From Scytolyngbya sp. HA4215-MV1 (GTDB taxonomy: Bacteria; Cyanobacteriota; Cyanobacteriia; Leptolyngbyales; Leptolyngbyaceae): DNA of 64,000 nt. Every line of letters begins with the position of its first letter. Positions within the stretch are counted from its first letter, which is position 1. Shown here piece by piece: positions 18,662 through 27,520 of the stretch. Under the pieces are notes generated by a model, which made no database searches, was not told the DNA's origin, and was given only the letters and a program-made list of their open reading frames with translations. The position numbers were made by a program, and so were the translations under genes. The stretch covers positions 62,001 through 126,000 of the forward strand of contig JAHHIA010000001.1 in the NCBI GenBank assembly GCA_019359045.1, written 5' to 3'.

Positions 18662-19408
18662 TTAACTGAGTGGATCGAGCGAATCTTGCAATTGCTCTAG
18701 GGTGTTTTTCAGATCATCTAGGGTTTGTATTGTGTCCTGAGTCCCTGGTACACCCACCGTTGCTCCACCACCTGACAGCACCAGTTTGAGTGTATCAACA
18801 ATATCAGGGATGATCTTAGTAGCATCTTGGGCGGGTCCAGGAAGTGTTGTACCTGCAACGCTCAGGAGCGATTTGAAAACGTCTAACAAGGGTTGGATCG
18901 CTTCTAAGGCTTCTCGTAATTGGGCAGTAGAAGCAGCGGCATTATTTTGAGCACAATCAAAAGAAAGGCTGACTGCTGGGTTGTCTTCTGCATCCCCCAA
19001 ATTGATTCCTGCCTGAAATGCAAGAATACTCCTAACTGCTTCAATAATGCACTTCAAGTAGGCGATGATCAGTTTGAGAATGTCGATGATCATCTTTGGA
19101 ATTTTGCCAATTGAGAGAATACACTCTCCTAAATCACTTGCTGCTCCTATAATCTTTGGAACAGCGTCTAGTGGTGGTGTAGAAGCAAGATCTTTGATTA
19201 CCGAGACAAATTTCAACAGCCTCAAAAAGCATTCCATGCTGACCAATGCAGGTGAAAGTTGTAGCATCAGACCGTGAATCAATGTGCAATCAGTGGGAGG
19301 TCCCTTTGAGATATCGACCACTGAGTTTAAATCACCAAAAGGTGTTTGAATCTTCAGCGATCGTGGTTTTGGAAAGGGAACACAAATAGGTCCTTGCTCG
19401 GTTGCCAT
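18662..19408 (-). CDS. Unknown helical protein in the spike-tip slot of the cluster
   Basis: 248 residues, AGGAG upstream of the ATG. In many eCIS loci a PAAR spike-tip gene lies between the spike and gp25; here that position holds this protein instead. It has no PAAR glycine or histidine pattern. The N-terminal 45 residues are proline-rich (FPKPRSLKIQTPFGDLN); then come hydrophobic helices (ALVSMECFLRLLKFVSVIKDL, given as FLRLLKFVSVIKDL, and KMIIDILKLIIAYLKCIIEAV) and a C-terminal coiled-coil-like end (TLDDLKNTLEQLQDSLDPLS). Six cysteines are spread along it. Membrane insertion or a lumen cargo is conceivable. Family not recognised. Confidence 0.65.
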   Translation of the reverse strand: MATEQGPICVPFPKPRSLKIQTPFGDLNSVVDISKGPPTDCTLIHGLMLQLSPALVSMECFLRLLKFVSVIKDLASTPPLDAVPKIIGAASDLGECILSIGKIPKMIIDILKLIIAYLKCIIEAVRSILAFQAGINLGDAEDNPAVSLSFDCAQNNAAASTAQLREALEAIQPLLDVFKSLLSVAGTTLPGPAQDATKIIPDIVDTLKLVLSGGGATVGVPGTQDTIQTLDDLKNTLEQLQDSLDPLS

Positions 19409-19426
19409 GAGATGTGACTCCTATTG

Positions 19427-19966
19427 CTAAATGGGTGATATTGCAATCAGAACTGGTCTGCCATTGATGACAACACTCTTTGACTTGATCTCAATCCCGT
19501 TATCACTGGTAATGCTGATACCGCGATTTGTTAACTCGACCATGCTGGTGAATTTTCCTTTGCCATTGGCATACTTCATTCGGATGTATCCGTTCTCGCC
19601 ACCGACAACCGTATCCGGGTCATAAATCTCAATCTCATGTCCATTTACCGATCGAATCATTCGAATATGAGGGTTGGGTTGGGGTTGATCAATAGGCTTT
19701 GGTGGTTTATCTTCACCATTCCAGAGAAACCCAATGATATAAGGGTGATCTGGATCGCCGCGTTCAAACGCCACTAACACTTCATCTTCTTTCTCTGGCA
19801 TAAACCAGGTGCCCCGATTTGCGCCTGCCATGGTGGTGGCAATTCGTGCCCAGAAGCTCTTGTTGGGTTCAGGCAACCAGGGAAACGTAATTTTGATTCG
19901 TCCCAGCTTTTTGGGGTCATCGAGTTCTTTGACAATGCCAATGACAACCCCATTAATCTTGTTCAT
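19427..19966 (-). CDS. gp5/gpV-like spike protein (OB-fold)
   Basis: 179 residues. Begins INGVVIGIVKELDDPKKLGRIKITFPWL, then SFWARIATTMAGANRGTWFMPEKEDEVLVAFERGDPDHPYIIGFLWNG (motifs GRIKITFPW, WFMPEKEDEVLVAFE, DPDHPYIIGFLWN), the OB-fold signature of baseplate V/VgrG C-domains. The following strand-rich end should form the start of the beta-helix needle. It has no PAAR tip. Its ATG overlaps the stop of the 418-aa gene by four bases (ATGA). In Afp-type systems gp27- and gp5-like parts are fused in one protein; here they are separate genes. Confidence 0.88.
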   Translation of the reverse strand: MNKINGVVIGIVKELDDPKKLGRIKITFPWLPEPNKSFWARIATTMAGANRGTWFMPEKEDEVLVAFERGDPDHPYIIGFLWNGEDKPPKPIDQPQPNPHIRMIRSVNGHEIEIYDPDTVVGGENGYIRMKYANGKGKFTSMVELTNRGISITSDNGIEIKSKSVVINGRPVLIAISPI

Positions 19967-21219
19967 TTTGTGTTCTCCTCCTCCAGACGAGCATCGAAGG
20001 TAGTGATGTAGCCACTGGTGTTAATGGTGTGGGTGGTGGATTTGACAAAATAGCGACCGTCAAAAGTCAATCCCAAGCCCTGAATTTTGATAAAGCTTCC
20101 AGCTCGTAAGTCAGGTAAACCAACGGTTGAGCCTCGCCCGGTGACCATAGTTTTGGAGTTAGCTTCCATGAGCGATTCTGCTTTCTCTCTGGCTGCTGCT
20201 TCATCTCGAAAGGGCTCATCCACCACAATCTCACGGCGTTCCTTAAATCCTTCTTCTAGCTTTTTCATCCGCTGCGGATCTGTCTGACCCCGTGTCTTCA
20301 AGTCACTTCGTTTGACGGTAACTTTAATCGGTTTCTTCGTCAGCGCATTCCAGCCCTGAACAGTCACCTCCGCAACTTGGTTAGTTGTTTTCAAGGTAGG
20401 TTGGAAATCGATTAGAGATTTACCCCACTCCAGCAGGTAAGAGACCCGTTCCAGATTGGTCGAGGGGCCAAAGTAGAGGAAAGGTGGCTCAGGTAATTGT
20501 TTCTTACATCCTGTGCTGTTGCGGAGTCGATTGCCTTCATCCTTCGTGATGAATACCAGATCGTAACTATTGCGACGAGCAAGCTGCATTAAAAAAAGAA
20601 TGTCATACTGATTTTTCTGCGAGACATGTTCATTTGGAGGTTCTCGATCTCTGGCAGTACAGTTAACTACAATTTTAATGGGACGATTATTGTACTTGAT
20701 TTTATTTCGTTCACCAATTTTTTCTGCAATATCGCTATTTCGGTTTTTATAATCTCCCTGTTTGACATAATCGTGCGTTTCCTGCTTATCCATAAACTGC
20801 CGTAAAATATTTTGTCCGCTTACCTTCAGTGTGGGCGAACCTGAAGCAGGAAAATTGGGAGTTAGAGATGTAATGATACCCACCAGCATCATTCGCATTG
20901 GCGTAGGGTTGTCTGGGGTCGGTTTGAAATATCCCATCCAGATTTCAATCTCTTGACCCGGATCGAATAACGTGCTGCGTTCAGCAGCTTTTCCCGCATC
21001 TTTACCCTTTTTAGAACCGGTGTATTTGAAGTCAAGCTTTTCTGCATCCCAGTTATTTACCGTGATTTCAAACGTGTCCATTTTTTCGACATCATCGGTA
21101 TAACGAACCTCCATGACATCGTGGACTACACCACTGGGCAAATCCTTATGGCTAATTTTGATTTCATATGCTGGAACGTAGAAATCTCGATTTTTATAAG
21201 TGGGTGCAAAGTCTAGCAT
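19963..21219 (-). CDS. gp27/gpD-like spike hub protein (late control D family)
   Basis: 418 residues. Contains FYVPAYEIKISHKDLP, YTDDVEKMDTFEITVNNWD, FDPGQEIEIWMGYF, TSLTPNFPASGSPTLKVSG and the C-terminal TTHTINTSGYITTFDARLE, the usual order for phage late control D (gp27-like) hub proteins. It makes the trimer between tube and spike. It overlaps the next gene (gp5-like) by four bases and the LysM gene by one base (TAATG), so the three genes are translationally coupled. Confidence 0.87.
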   Translation of the reverse strand: MLDFAPTYKNRDFYVPAYEIKISHKDLPSGVVHDVMEVRYTDDVEKMDTFEITVNNWDAEKLDFKYTGSKKGKDAGKAAERSTLFDPGQEIEIWMGYFKPTPDNPTPMRMMLVGIITSLTPNFPASGSPTLKVSGQNILRQFMDKQETHDYVKQGDYKNRNSDIAEKIGERNKIKYNNRPIKIVVNCTARDREPPNEHVSQKNQYDILFLMQLARRNSYDLVFITKDEGNRLRNSTGCKKQLPEPPFLYFGPSTNLERVSYLLEWGKSLIDFQPTLKTTNQVAEVTVQGWNALTKKPIKVTVKRSDLKTRGQTDPQRMKKLEEGFKERREIVVDEPFRDEAAAREKAESLMEANSKTMVTGRGSTVGLPDLRAGSFIKIQGLGLTFDGRYFVKSTTHTINTSGYITTFDARLEEENTK

Positions 21220-21965
21220 TACTCTCCCTTCCTAGGTTCTGAACCGGGTCTCATGGGTGGCAATTTCAAGATTGTTCCGGGAGAAATCTTTAGAGGATTA
21301 TCAATATCATTTTCTTCCGCAATACGTCGCCATTCGGCTGGGGTTTCATATTCTGTGACTGAGAGCTGATCGAGACGCTCTTTGCGTTTCAAAACTCTGG
21401 CTTTGGTATGATCAGCGGAATTCAGCCTAGCAACCATCTGCTCAACAGTTTGATATTCTCGTAGTTTCACAGTTAAGCGGGCGCGCAGCGGAATGCCTTC
21501 TGGGCTAAACAATAAAAACTTGCGATCGATGCTTTCCACAATGCAAGTAAACCAGAAGGGTGCAAAAGATACCCAAAAGGAGTTAACTATGTTTGCCGCC
21601 TGTTGCAAGGGGGGTGGTCCCCAAATAAACAAACATTTGGGTGGAGCATGGGTTTCTCGATCTTGTTTAACGAGCTGATAAAATTGGTCGGTTAAGTCGG
21701 TAACACTCCTGGCATTTTTGGCCATTCCGTTATCCGTCGTGTCAAAAAATAGCTCTAGGGATAACGTTTCCGTTCCACCCCGAATGAACTGCTGCACCGG
21801 CGCATCTAATCCCGGTATAGCAATCTCAGCAAACTGTGCGGTTTTATTGAAAGTCAAGTCTGTGGGGTTGAACTGCACTTCCATTTTCCAGGCAGATTCT
21901 GGATCTTCTGGCTTCTTTCTATTTTTTCGATCTAGATTTTCAAAGTATGCTTTCTGGAGTGACAT
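21219..21965 (-). CDS. CIS tube-end protein with C-terminal LysM (Afp7-type)
   Basis: 248 residues. The N-terminal domain starts LQKAYFENLDRK and reads WKMEVQFNPTDLTFNKTAQFAEI..PGLDAPVQQFIRGGTETLSLELFFDTTD (motifs VQFNPTDL, QFIRGGTETLSLELFFDT), the signature of the CIS tube-protein N-terminal family. A short LysM-like end follows (YETPAEWRRIAEENDIDNPLKISPGTILKLPP; motifs EWRRIAEEN and ISPGTILKLPP). In T4 terms it corresponds to gp53/gp54-type adaptors between tube and hub. It is 16 bases after the DUF5908-type gene. Confidence 0.88.
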   Translation of the reverse strand: MSLQKAYFENLDRKNRKKPEDPESAWKMEVQFNPTDLTFNKTAQFAEIAIPGLDAPVQQFIRGGTETLSLELFFDTTDNGMAKNARSVTDLTDQFYQLVKQDRETHAPPKCLFIWGPPPLQQAANIVNSFWVSFAPFWFTCIVESIDRKFLLFSPEGIPLRARLTVKLREYQTVEQMVARLNSADHTKARVLKRKERLDQLSVTEYETPAEWRRIAEENDIDNPLKISPGTILKLPPMRPGSEPRKGE

Positions 21966-21981
21966 GATTTATCTTCTCAAT

Positions 21982-22167
21982 TCATCCTGATGGAGTTGCC
22001 CGATCGCTGATTTCTTGCTCTTCTTGCATTTTTTTGTCATTCTCTTGTTGGTCTTTCAGTCTTGCTAAAGCGTGTTGCACAACTTGCTCTAACACAGAGG
22101 GCGTGAGACTCGACCCACCGTCTGTTACATTTAGGGTGCTGTTTACGGTTCCAATCGTGACTGGCAT
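21982..22167 (-). CDS. Small DUF5908-type injection-system protein
   Basis: 61 residues starting MPVTIGTVNSTLNV, ending in a charged helix (ALARLKDQQENDKKMQEEQE). The start is chosen from a strong GGAGGT site at 22172-22177, four bases upstream; the open frame extends further upstream but would overlap the tube gene at 22209-22778. Proteins of this size beginning MPVEI.. at this position in eCIS clusters belong to DUF5908; their role is unknown. Confidence 0.7.
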   Translation of the reverse strand: MPVTIGTVNSTLNVTDGGSSLTPSVLEQVVQHALARLKDQQENDKKMQEEQEISDRATPSG

Positions 22168-22171
22168 AATG

Positions 22172-22177
22172 ACCTCC
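22172..22177 (-). promoter_or_regulatory. Shine-Dalgarno GGAGGT deciding the start of the 61-aa gene
   Basis: Minus-strand GGAGGTCATTATG. It lies inside the intergenic gap after the second tube gene and rules out the longer 128-residue reading that overlaps that gene. Confidence 0.8.
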
Positions 22178-22208
22178 AATATCTGCTCTACGTTGTCTCT
22201 ACGTTGTC

Positions 22209-22778
22209 TCAAAACAATCCACCGATCGCGCTGCCGACTCGTTTGAGCGATCGCCCCACTGCCTGCAATGCCATACTGGCAGGGAGGGGTTTCCAGCCCT
22301 GATGCATAATTTCGATCGTTTCCACCGCAACCGCACTCTGAGCAGCATTCAGCGTGGGACCACTCCACTTCAGTGGCAATCCGCCCTGAAAAGCCCAGTT
22401 TTGAACAGGTTCTTGGTCTTCGTTCAACAGGGTAATCACACCATCTAGGCGTTTGCCTTTGCCGTTGGCGTAGTCATAATGCCATTTCCATAAGTCCTGA
22501 GAAAAGGTGACTCCCCGTTTCAAGACAATGTTGGCATAGGTCATCCGCGTCGGAAATTTATGTACATAGCGGTTTTCGCCGCCTTCAGAATACTCTTCGA
22601 CCTGAAGCGTGCCTTCTAAACCACTGCATTCGCTAAACCCCCCTACGATCGCCAGATCTGTTGAAAGCAGGCGACTTTCCAGGGGGCTGTTCCCCAACAC
22701 CTTACCCAGAGAACTGGACGTTCGCACCAGAGAGATATAGAAGTTGAATCCTAAGACGGGATCGATGCGTTCTGCCAT
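22209..22778 (-). CDS. gp19-type tube protein, second copy (Afp5-like)
   Basis: 189 residues. Contains DPVLGFNFYISLV, VGGFSECSGLEGTLQVEEYSEGGEN (motif GGFSECSGLEGTLQVEEY), YVHKFPTRMTYANIVLKRGVT, LWKWHYDYANGKGKR and AVETIEIMHQGW, all typical of T4-like tube proteins. It is longer than the 146-aa copy because of an insertion after the first strand and a C-terminal extension, as expected for the tube-baseplate adaptor rather than the bulk tube. It lies three bases after the 575-aa sheath gene. Confidence 0.88.
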   Translation of the reverse strand: MAERIDPVLGFNFYISLVRTSSSLGKVLGNSPLESRLLSTDLAIVGGFSECSGLEGTLQVEEYSEGGENRYVHKFPTRMTYANIVLKRGVTFSQDLWKWHYDYANGKGKRLDGVITLLNEDQEPVQNWAFQGGLPLKWSGPTLNAAQSAVAVETIEIMHQGWKPLPASMALQAVGRSLKRVGSAIGGLF

Positions 22779-22781
22779 GAT

Positions 22782-24509
22782 CTATCGCTCCACAATTTCC
22801 AACTCTTCCAGGGTTCGTCCCACCCGAAAGACAATGAACTCTGCCGGATGGGTGGGTGCCACGCCAATTTCGGTCAGGATTTTGCCTTGATCGACAATTT
22901 CAGGAGGATTGTTCGTCTCGTCGCATTTGATATAAAACGCTTCCTGAGCACTTTCTCCCACCAGTGCACCCCGTCGCCAGAGTGTTTCCAGAAAGCCAGA
23001 AACACTGAGAATCAGTGATCGCCGCAAATTAAAATTATTTGGCTCAAACACTGCCCATTGGGTTGAGTGATCCACCGCTGCTTCGATCATCATCAACAAG
23101 CGTCGGACATTAATGTATCGCCAATCCGGATCGCGACTAACAGTGCGAGCACCATACACTCGAATGCCCCGCCCCGGAAACGCCCGGATGCAATTAACCC
23201 CGTCTGGATTAAGCATCGCTTGCTCGTTGTCGTTAATCGCCACAGTGACATCTTCTGCCCAAAAGAGTTCTCCATTGGCAGGTGCTTTATGGGGTCCGAC
23301 CTCAAAGTCCGATCGCGCATACAGACCCGCAGTATGACCACAAGCTGGAATCGTTCGGACTGGATTACCACCCAACTTTAAGGGGTCTACCACGCGAATC
23401 CAGGGGTAGTACAACGCGGCGAAACCTCGTTCTGAGTCAAACTGTTGCCGCCACTCCTGCACTTCCCGAAGTGTTAAGGTACGTTTACTATTCGCATCCA
23501 GGGGCGCATCCAGGATGGCGACGCGATCGCGATGTCGTTCGCAATGCTCAATCATTGCCCGTTGAGCCGTAATCACCTGATCACGAGAAAACTGGGGCGG
23601 TTGCTCAGTCGTTTTAGGGAGAAGTGGCTTAGCGGTCGCAGGGATAACACTTGTCGGCAAGCAGGGATCGTGGGGTGGAATAGAACGACTGGGCGCAGGT
23701 GGTGGAATAGGCATCGGTCGAATGTGCAGATCGGGAATGCAGATGATGCCGATCGCATCGATCTCATCTAGGGCACTGAGTCCAAACTTTCGAGATGCCA
23801 AAGGATCGGAACTCCCCAGAAAATCAGCAAAGGTGAGTGAATCGATGCCATCATGCCCTCCTCCTAGAAACCCGATTTGTTGTTTTAAGCCAGATTGATT
23901 GCCATCCGGCAACCAATCCGCAGTTCGAATGATGGCTGGATCGATTAAATCTTGTGCCCTGACCCATTGCGAGGCAGCCAACCGATTCGTTCCCTGATTC
24001 ATCACGCGCACAAAGTAACGATCACTGTTGGGATCGAGTGACAAATTGGGAAAAACCTCGCGATCGCGCCGATCGCGAATCACTACCAGCGAGAAACTGG
24101 GTGGATGGTCTGGGAGTTTACCTGGCGCCACTTGAGTGAGGGCGATCGCAATCTGATTACCCCAACTGCCTGGGCTTTTAGCATCTAGTTGCAGCACAGC
24201 CTCTTTGCTAGCATTTTTGAGAATCAACGATGCCGCTTGAGCTGTTGCACCCGCAACCCGAACCACAAAGCAAGTCCGCCCACCATTTTCAAAAAAGCCT
24301 TTGACCGCATAGGACAAAAATCCATAGGCGACAAAATCGCCAAATTGCGCTTGAAACTGTCGCCAGGACTCAATTTGTACGGGTTGATGCAAAGAACCCC
24401 GCTCTGCCAACCCAACAAAGCCTGTGATATCAGTTCGCACTTGTCGAATCACAGGTGGAGCCTTGTCTTGTTGCTCAAAATAAACTCCTGGAGTCAAATA
24501 CTCAGGCAT
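22782..24509 (-). CDS. Contractile sheath protein, shorter copy
   Basis: 575 residues. N-terminus MPEYLTPGVYFEQQD, then ITGFVGLAERG, FFENGGRTCFVVRV; C-terminal sheath domain with YYPWIRV, GLYARSD, HKAPANGELFWAEDVTVAIN, RVYGARTVSRDPDWRYINVRRLLMMIE (as motifs GARTVSRDPDWRYINVRRL) and FIVFRVGRTLEELEI. Shares this architecture with the 830-aa copy. Multiple sheath paralogues are normal in eCIS (Afp2-4), one of which forms the base ring. The insertion domain has a PIPPPAPSRSIPPHD proline segment that looks like a flexible loop. Confidence 0.92.
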   Translation of the reverse strand: MPEYLTPGVYFEQQDKAPPVIRQVRTDITGFVGLAERGSLHQPVQIESWRQFQAQFGDFVAYGFLSYAVKGFFENGGRTCFVVRVAGATAQAASLILKNASKEAVLQLDAKSPGSWGNQIAIALTQVAPGKLPDHPPSFSLVVIRDRRDREVFPNLSLDPNSDRYFVRVMNQGTNRLAASQWVRAQDLIDPAIIRTADWLPDGNQSGLKQQIGFLGGGHDGIDSLTFADFLGSSDPLASRKFGLSALDEIDAIGIICIPDLHIRPMPIPPPAPSRSIPPHDPCLPTSVIPATAKPLLPKTTEQPPQFSRDQVITAQRAMIEHCERHRDRVAILDAPLDANSKRTLTLREVQEWRQQFDSERGFAALYYPWIRVVDPLKLGGNPVRTIPACGHTAGLYARSDFEVGPHKAPANGELFWAEDVTVAINDNEQAMLNPDGVNCIRAFPGRGIRVYGARTVSRDPDWRYINVRRLLMMIEAAVDHSTQWAVFEPNNFNLRRSLILSVSGFLETLWRRGALVGESAQEAFYIKCDETNNPPEIVDQGKILTEIGVAPTHPAEFIVFRVGRTLEELEIVER

Positions 24510-24512
24510 CGC

Positions 24513-24953
24513 TTACACCAATTCCAATCCTTCGTGAACCAGTTCTGCCGTTTCTACGACTACATCATTAGTTTTGGCATTAAAGGGACCACTATCCCAT
24601 TTACTAATCCAGGCTTCGTGAATGCGCCACCGCAACACTTCATTTCGATCTTCGTCTAGCAGAATAATGTCAGCACTTCGTCGCTGCACTTTGCCGCTAA
24701 TATTGGCTTTGCGCCACTCCCATAAGCCTTTGTCCTGGGTATAGCCTCGCTTGAGTACCAGGTTTGTATACTTGCGTAGACCGGAGAGCTTGCGGACATT
24801 CATCGCCTTATCTGCCCCCTCGCGGTAGTCGATCATGTCGTTGTCAGTTGTCAGTCCACTACACTCCATGAACCCCGCCCGGGCAATGCCATCAATCTCA
24901 ACCAGAAAATTAAACTGCTGATAGGGGTCATCCCGTTTGCCAGTTTCTGCCAT
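24513..24953 (-). CDS. gp19-type tube protein, main inner-tube candidate
   Basis: 146 residues, the usual length. Motifs: DPYQQFNFLVEIDGI, FMECSGLTTDNDMIDYREG, RKLSGLRKYTNLVLKRGYT, LWEWRKANISGKVQRRS and VVETAELVHEGLELV. It lies between the two sheath genes. The small size and canonical motifs make it the likely bulk tube protein; the 189-aa copy would be the adaptor. Confidence 0.92.
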   Translation of the reverse strand: MAETGKRDDPYQQFNFLVEIDGIARAGFMECSGLTTDNDMIDYREGADKAMNVRKLSGLRKYTNLVLKRGYTQDKGLWEWRKANISGKVQRRSADIILLDEDRNEVLRWRIHEAWISKWDSGPFNAKTNDVVVETAELVHEGLELV

Positions 24954-24997
24954 AATGCCAACTCTCCTGACTGTGAATGTTGGATGTGATCGTCAAA

Positions 24998-27490
24998 CTA
25001 GTTCTCTTCCAGGGAAGAGCCACCGGTCCACTGCCCGATTCGAAAAATAACGAATTCTGCAGGTTTGACGGGGGCAATCCCGACTTGAATGATCAGCCGT
25101 CCGTTGTCAATATCGTTTTGGGTCATAGTGGTACGATCGCATTTCACAAAAAATGCCTCTTCGGGTTTTCGCCCCATCAATGCACCATCTCGCCAAACCT
25201 GGGTCAAAAATGCCGTAATCACCCGTTTGACCCGTTGCCAAAGTGGTTCATCATTTGGCTCAAACACTACCCATTGCGTGCCGCGATCGATGGATTTTTC
25301 AATGAAAATGAATAACCTGCGAACATTGACATATTTCCAATCTGGATCACTTGATAGAGTGCGTGCCCCCCACACTCGCAACCCTCGGTTATCCTCCCGA
25401 AAGTTTCGCAACACATTAATATTGCGGGGATTAAGGATGTCCTGTTGCTCCTTCATCAACTTCACTTCTAGATCGGCAATCCCCCGAATTACTTCGTTAG
25501 CAGGCGCTTTGTACACTCCCCGCTCAATATCACTGCGGGCATAAATTCCCATCACATTGCCGCTGGGTGGAATAGAGACATTTCCTTGTGTCTGAGGGTT
25601 GTCGGGAAACGGATCGGGAATTGCTAACCAGGGGTAGTAAAGCGCTGCGTATTTTGTGTCGTAGTTACTCCGCTGCACTTGCACTTGAGCCATACCATCT
25701 TTTTCATGGGAATCAAGCACCGCAAAGCGATAACGCATCAATTCACAGTGGTCGATCACAGCCTCCTGAACGCGCTGATTGGTACGTCCTGGGATGGCAA
25801 CCACACTGACTTCTTCGATATTTTTGAGTGCTTGAAGCCCAGTACGCCGTTGTGGATCAATATTATCCTGCCCGATATAGTCTAGATCAGAGAGGGTGGC
25901 AATCTGGTCGTCTCCGCCCGTTAAACCCAATGGGATGGGTGGGCTACCCAAAACTAATTCTGGCCCTAGCCGTAGGCTCTTTTTAGCTGTGTCATCGGCA
26001 GCCATATCAGCAACTCGAATGAGTTGCCCCTCCCCATCCGTTCGACCATCTGGACGTAGCGGAGTTGTGCCATTGGGGATGGCACCAATCACCCGCACAA
26101 CATACCGACTGTGACGGGGATCGAGCGACAGGTGACGGTGAGTCTCACTCATCACGATCCGCTTTTGACGCGTCAACGGATTGGTCTGAATGCAGTCTAC
26201 CCGTAGCTTAAACTCACGGGTTCGTACCAGCCAGCCTGCCTTAACAGGGATATCTAGGGTCCCATCCACGGTCACCACTTTCTGGTCAATACTGGCAACC
26301 TTCTCTTGTAACAACCGCAAGATCAATGTCGATCCTGGCTCTACGCCTGCACCTCGCTCTAAAGCGATCGTCTTGGAAGTTTTAGCCACATCAGCTGTAA
26401 GTTTGGTATCCACTCGTGAGCCTCTGACAGAAGCTACGGTACTTGCTACAGTCAGATCTTCACCCAGCGCTTCGTTCAGTTTGATCTCAATGCTTTCTAC
26501 TTGCTTTTCAGACTGTGTCCCGTCGTCAAACAATAATGCGACTTTGTCATCCTTACCAAGTTTTTCGATGCTCTCCAATGAGATAGCTTTGTCGGTATCC
26601 TTCGCATCCTTAGTGACAATTGTCTCCCAATCTGTTAGGGTACCGTCCTTTGCCTTCAATCGGACTGGCGTGCCCCGTTTTACAGACTTTCCCAGAGTAG
26701 TGGTCAGCAGGACTGTGCGTTCTGACACAATCTTTTGAATAAAGAAATCAAGAATAGTTCCCGGTTCGATCCCCTGAGTTGTATTGAGGATGACTTTGGG
26801 CTGTCCATTGGCAGCATCTGCTACAACGCTAGTTTCTAGAAGCGATTCATCATCATCGGGAGTCACTTGCAAAGTATTACCCCAATCTCCCCGATCGATC
26901 GCCTGTACCTTTAACAAAATCTTGCGTTCATTGAGAGTGGCTCCTTTCACATGATTACGGGAAAGAGGACGCTCTAGCTTGACTGTTTTTACCCCGGCAA
27001 CATCCTTAGCCTTTTCTGCTGTTCTCACATACTCAGCAAAGGGTCCTTCATCCAGTTTAAAAACCATCCCTTCTATGATCTTCGTTACATCAACTGCTGG
27101 GTCCAGAGTGATCTCAGGATTTTCCGTAACAGCATCTTTTGCCAACGTGGTTTTGACCGTGGAAGGTAAAGCCTGATCGACCAAATAGGTCGCCGCAGAG
27201 GTCGCAGTGCTGGGAAGAATACGGACAATATATAGGCGTTTACCACCATTGGTAAAAAAACCTTCGACTGCATGAGGCAAATACCAGGCATTGGGATAAG
27301 CGGTATCGTTTAAATAGCCCCCAAATTGCCGCTGGAAATCCGAAAACGCTGTTACCAGCGTTGCAACACTTTCAGGTCCCCATGCCGTTATACCCACCAT
27401 TCCAGCAGTGCTAGTGCTGACGCCCTCAATCGGTTTTGAACCTGTATCTACCTCTTCCACGTATACACCAGGGGCTAAATATTCCGGCAT
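24998..27490 (-). CDS. Contractile sheath protein with a large inserted domain
   Basis: 830 residues, start supported by AAGGAGA. N-terminus MPEYLAPGVYVEEVDTGSKP with VSTSTAGMVG and FFTNGGKRLYIVRIL; C-terminal sheath domain from about 560: YYPWLAI, GIYARSDIERGVYKAPANEV, GLRVWGARTLSSDPDWKYVNVRRL, FVIFRIGQWTGG. Between them about 330 residues are inserted, strand-rich with repeated short beta units (TLAKDAVTENPEITLD, VKTVKLERPLS, KVILNTTQGIEPGTILDFF, TSKTIALERGAGVEPGSTLILRL). This is longer than the Afp sheaths and should project from the particle surface. First of the two sheath genes. Confidence 0.93.
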   Translation of the reverse strand: MPEYLAPGVYVEEVDTGSKPIEGVSTSTAGMVGITAWGPESVATLVTAFSDFQRQFGGYLNDTAYPNAWYLPHAVEGFFTNGGKRLYIVRILPSTATSAATYLVDQALPSTVKTTLAKDAVTENPEITLDPAVDVTKIIEGMVFKLDEGPFAEYVRTAEKAKDVAGVKTVKLERPLSRNHVKGATLNERKILLKVQAIDRGDWGNTLQVTPDDDESLLETSVVADAANGQPKVILNTTQGIEPGTILDFFIQKIVSERTVLLTTTLGKSVKRGTPVRLKAKDGTLTDWETIVTKDAKDTDKAISLESIEKLGKDDKVALLFDDGTQSEKQVESIEIKLNEALGEDLTVASTVASVRGSRVDTKLTADVAKTSKTIALERGAGVEPGSTLILRLLQEKVASIDQKVVTVDGTLDIPVKAGWLVRTREFKLRVDCIQTNPLTRQKRIVMSETHRHLSLDPRHSRYVVRVIGAIPNGTTPLRPDGRTDGEGQLIRVADMAADDTAKKSLRLGPELVLGSPPIPLGLTGGDDQIATLSDLDYIGQDNIDPQRRTGLQALKNIEEVSVVAIPGRTNQRVQEAVIDHCELMRYRFAVLDSHEKDGMAQVQVQRSNYDTKYAALYYPWLAIPDPFPDNPQTQGNVSIPPSGNVMGIYARSDIERGVYKAPANEVIRGIADLEVKLMKEQQDILNPRNINVLRNFREDNRGLRVWGARTLSSDPDWKYVNVRRLFIFIEKSIDRGTQWVVFEPNDEPLWQRVKRVITAFLTQVWRDGALMGRKPEEAFFVKCDRTTMTQNDIDNGRLIIQVGIAPVKPAEFVIFRIGQWTGGSSLEEN

Positions 27491-27520
27491 AGGGAGTCTC
27501 CTTCAATGACGAATGAATAA

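Noticed and set aside
22168..22368. Upstream extension of the DUF5908-type gene to 128 residues
   Set aside because: It would overlap the tube gene at 22209-22778, and a strong Shine-Dalgarno marks the internal ATG at 22167.
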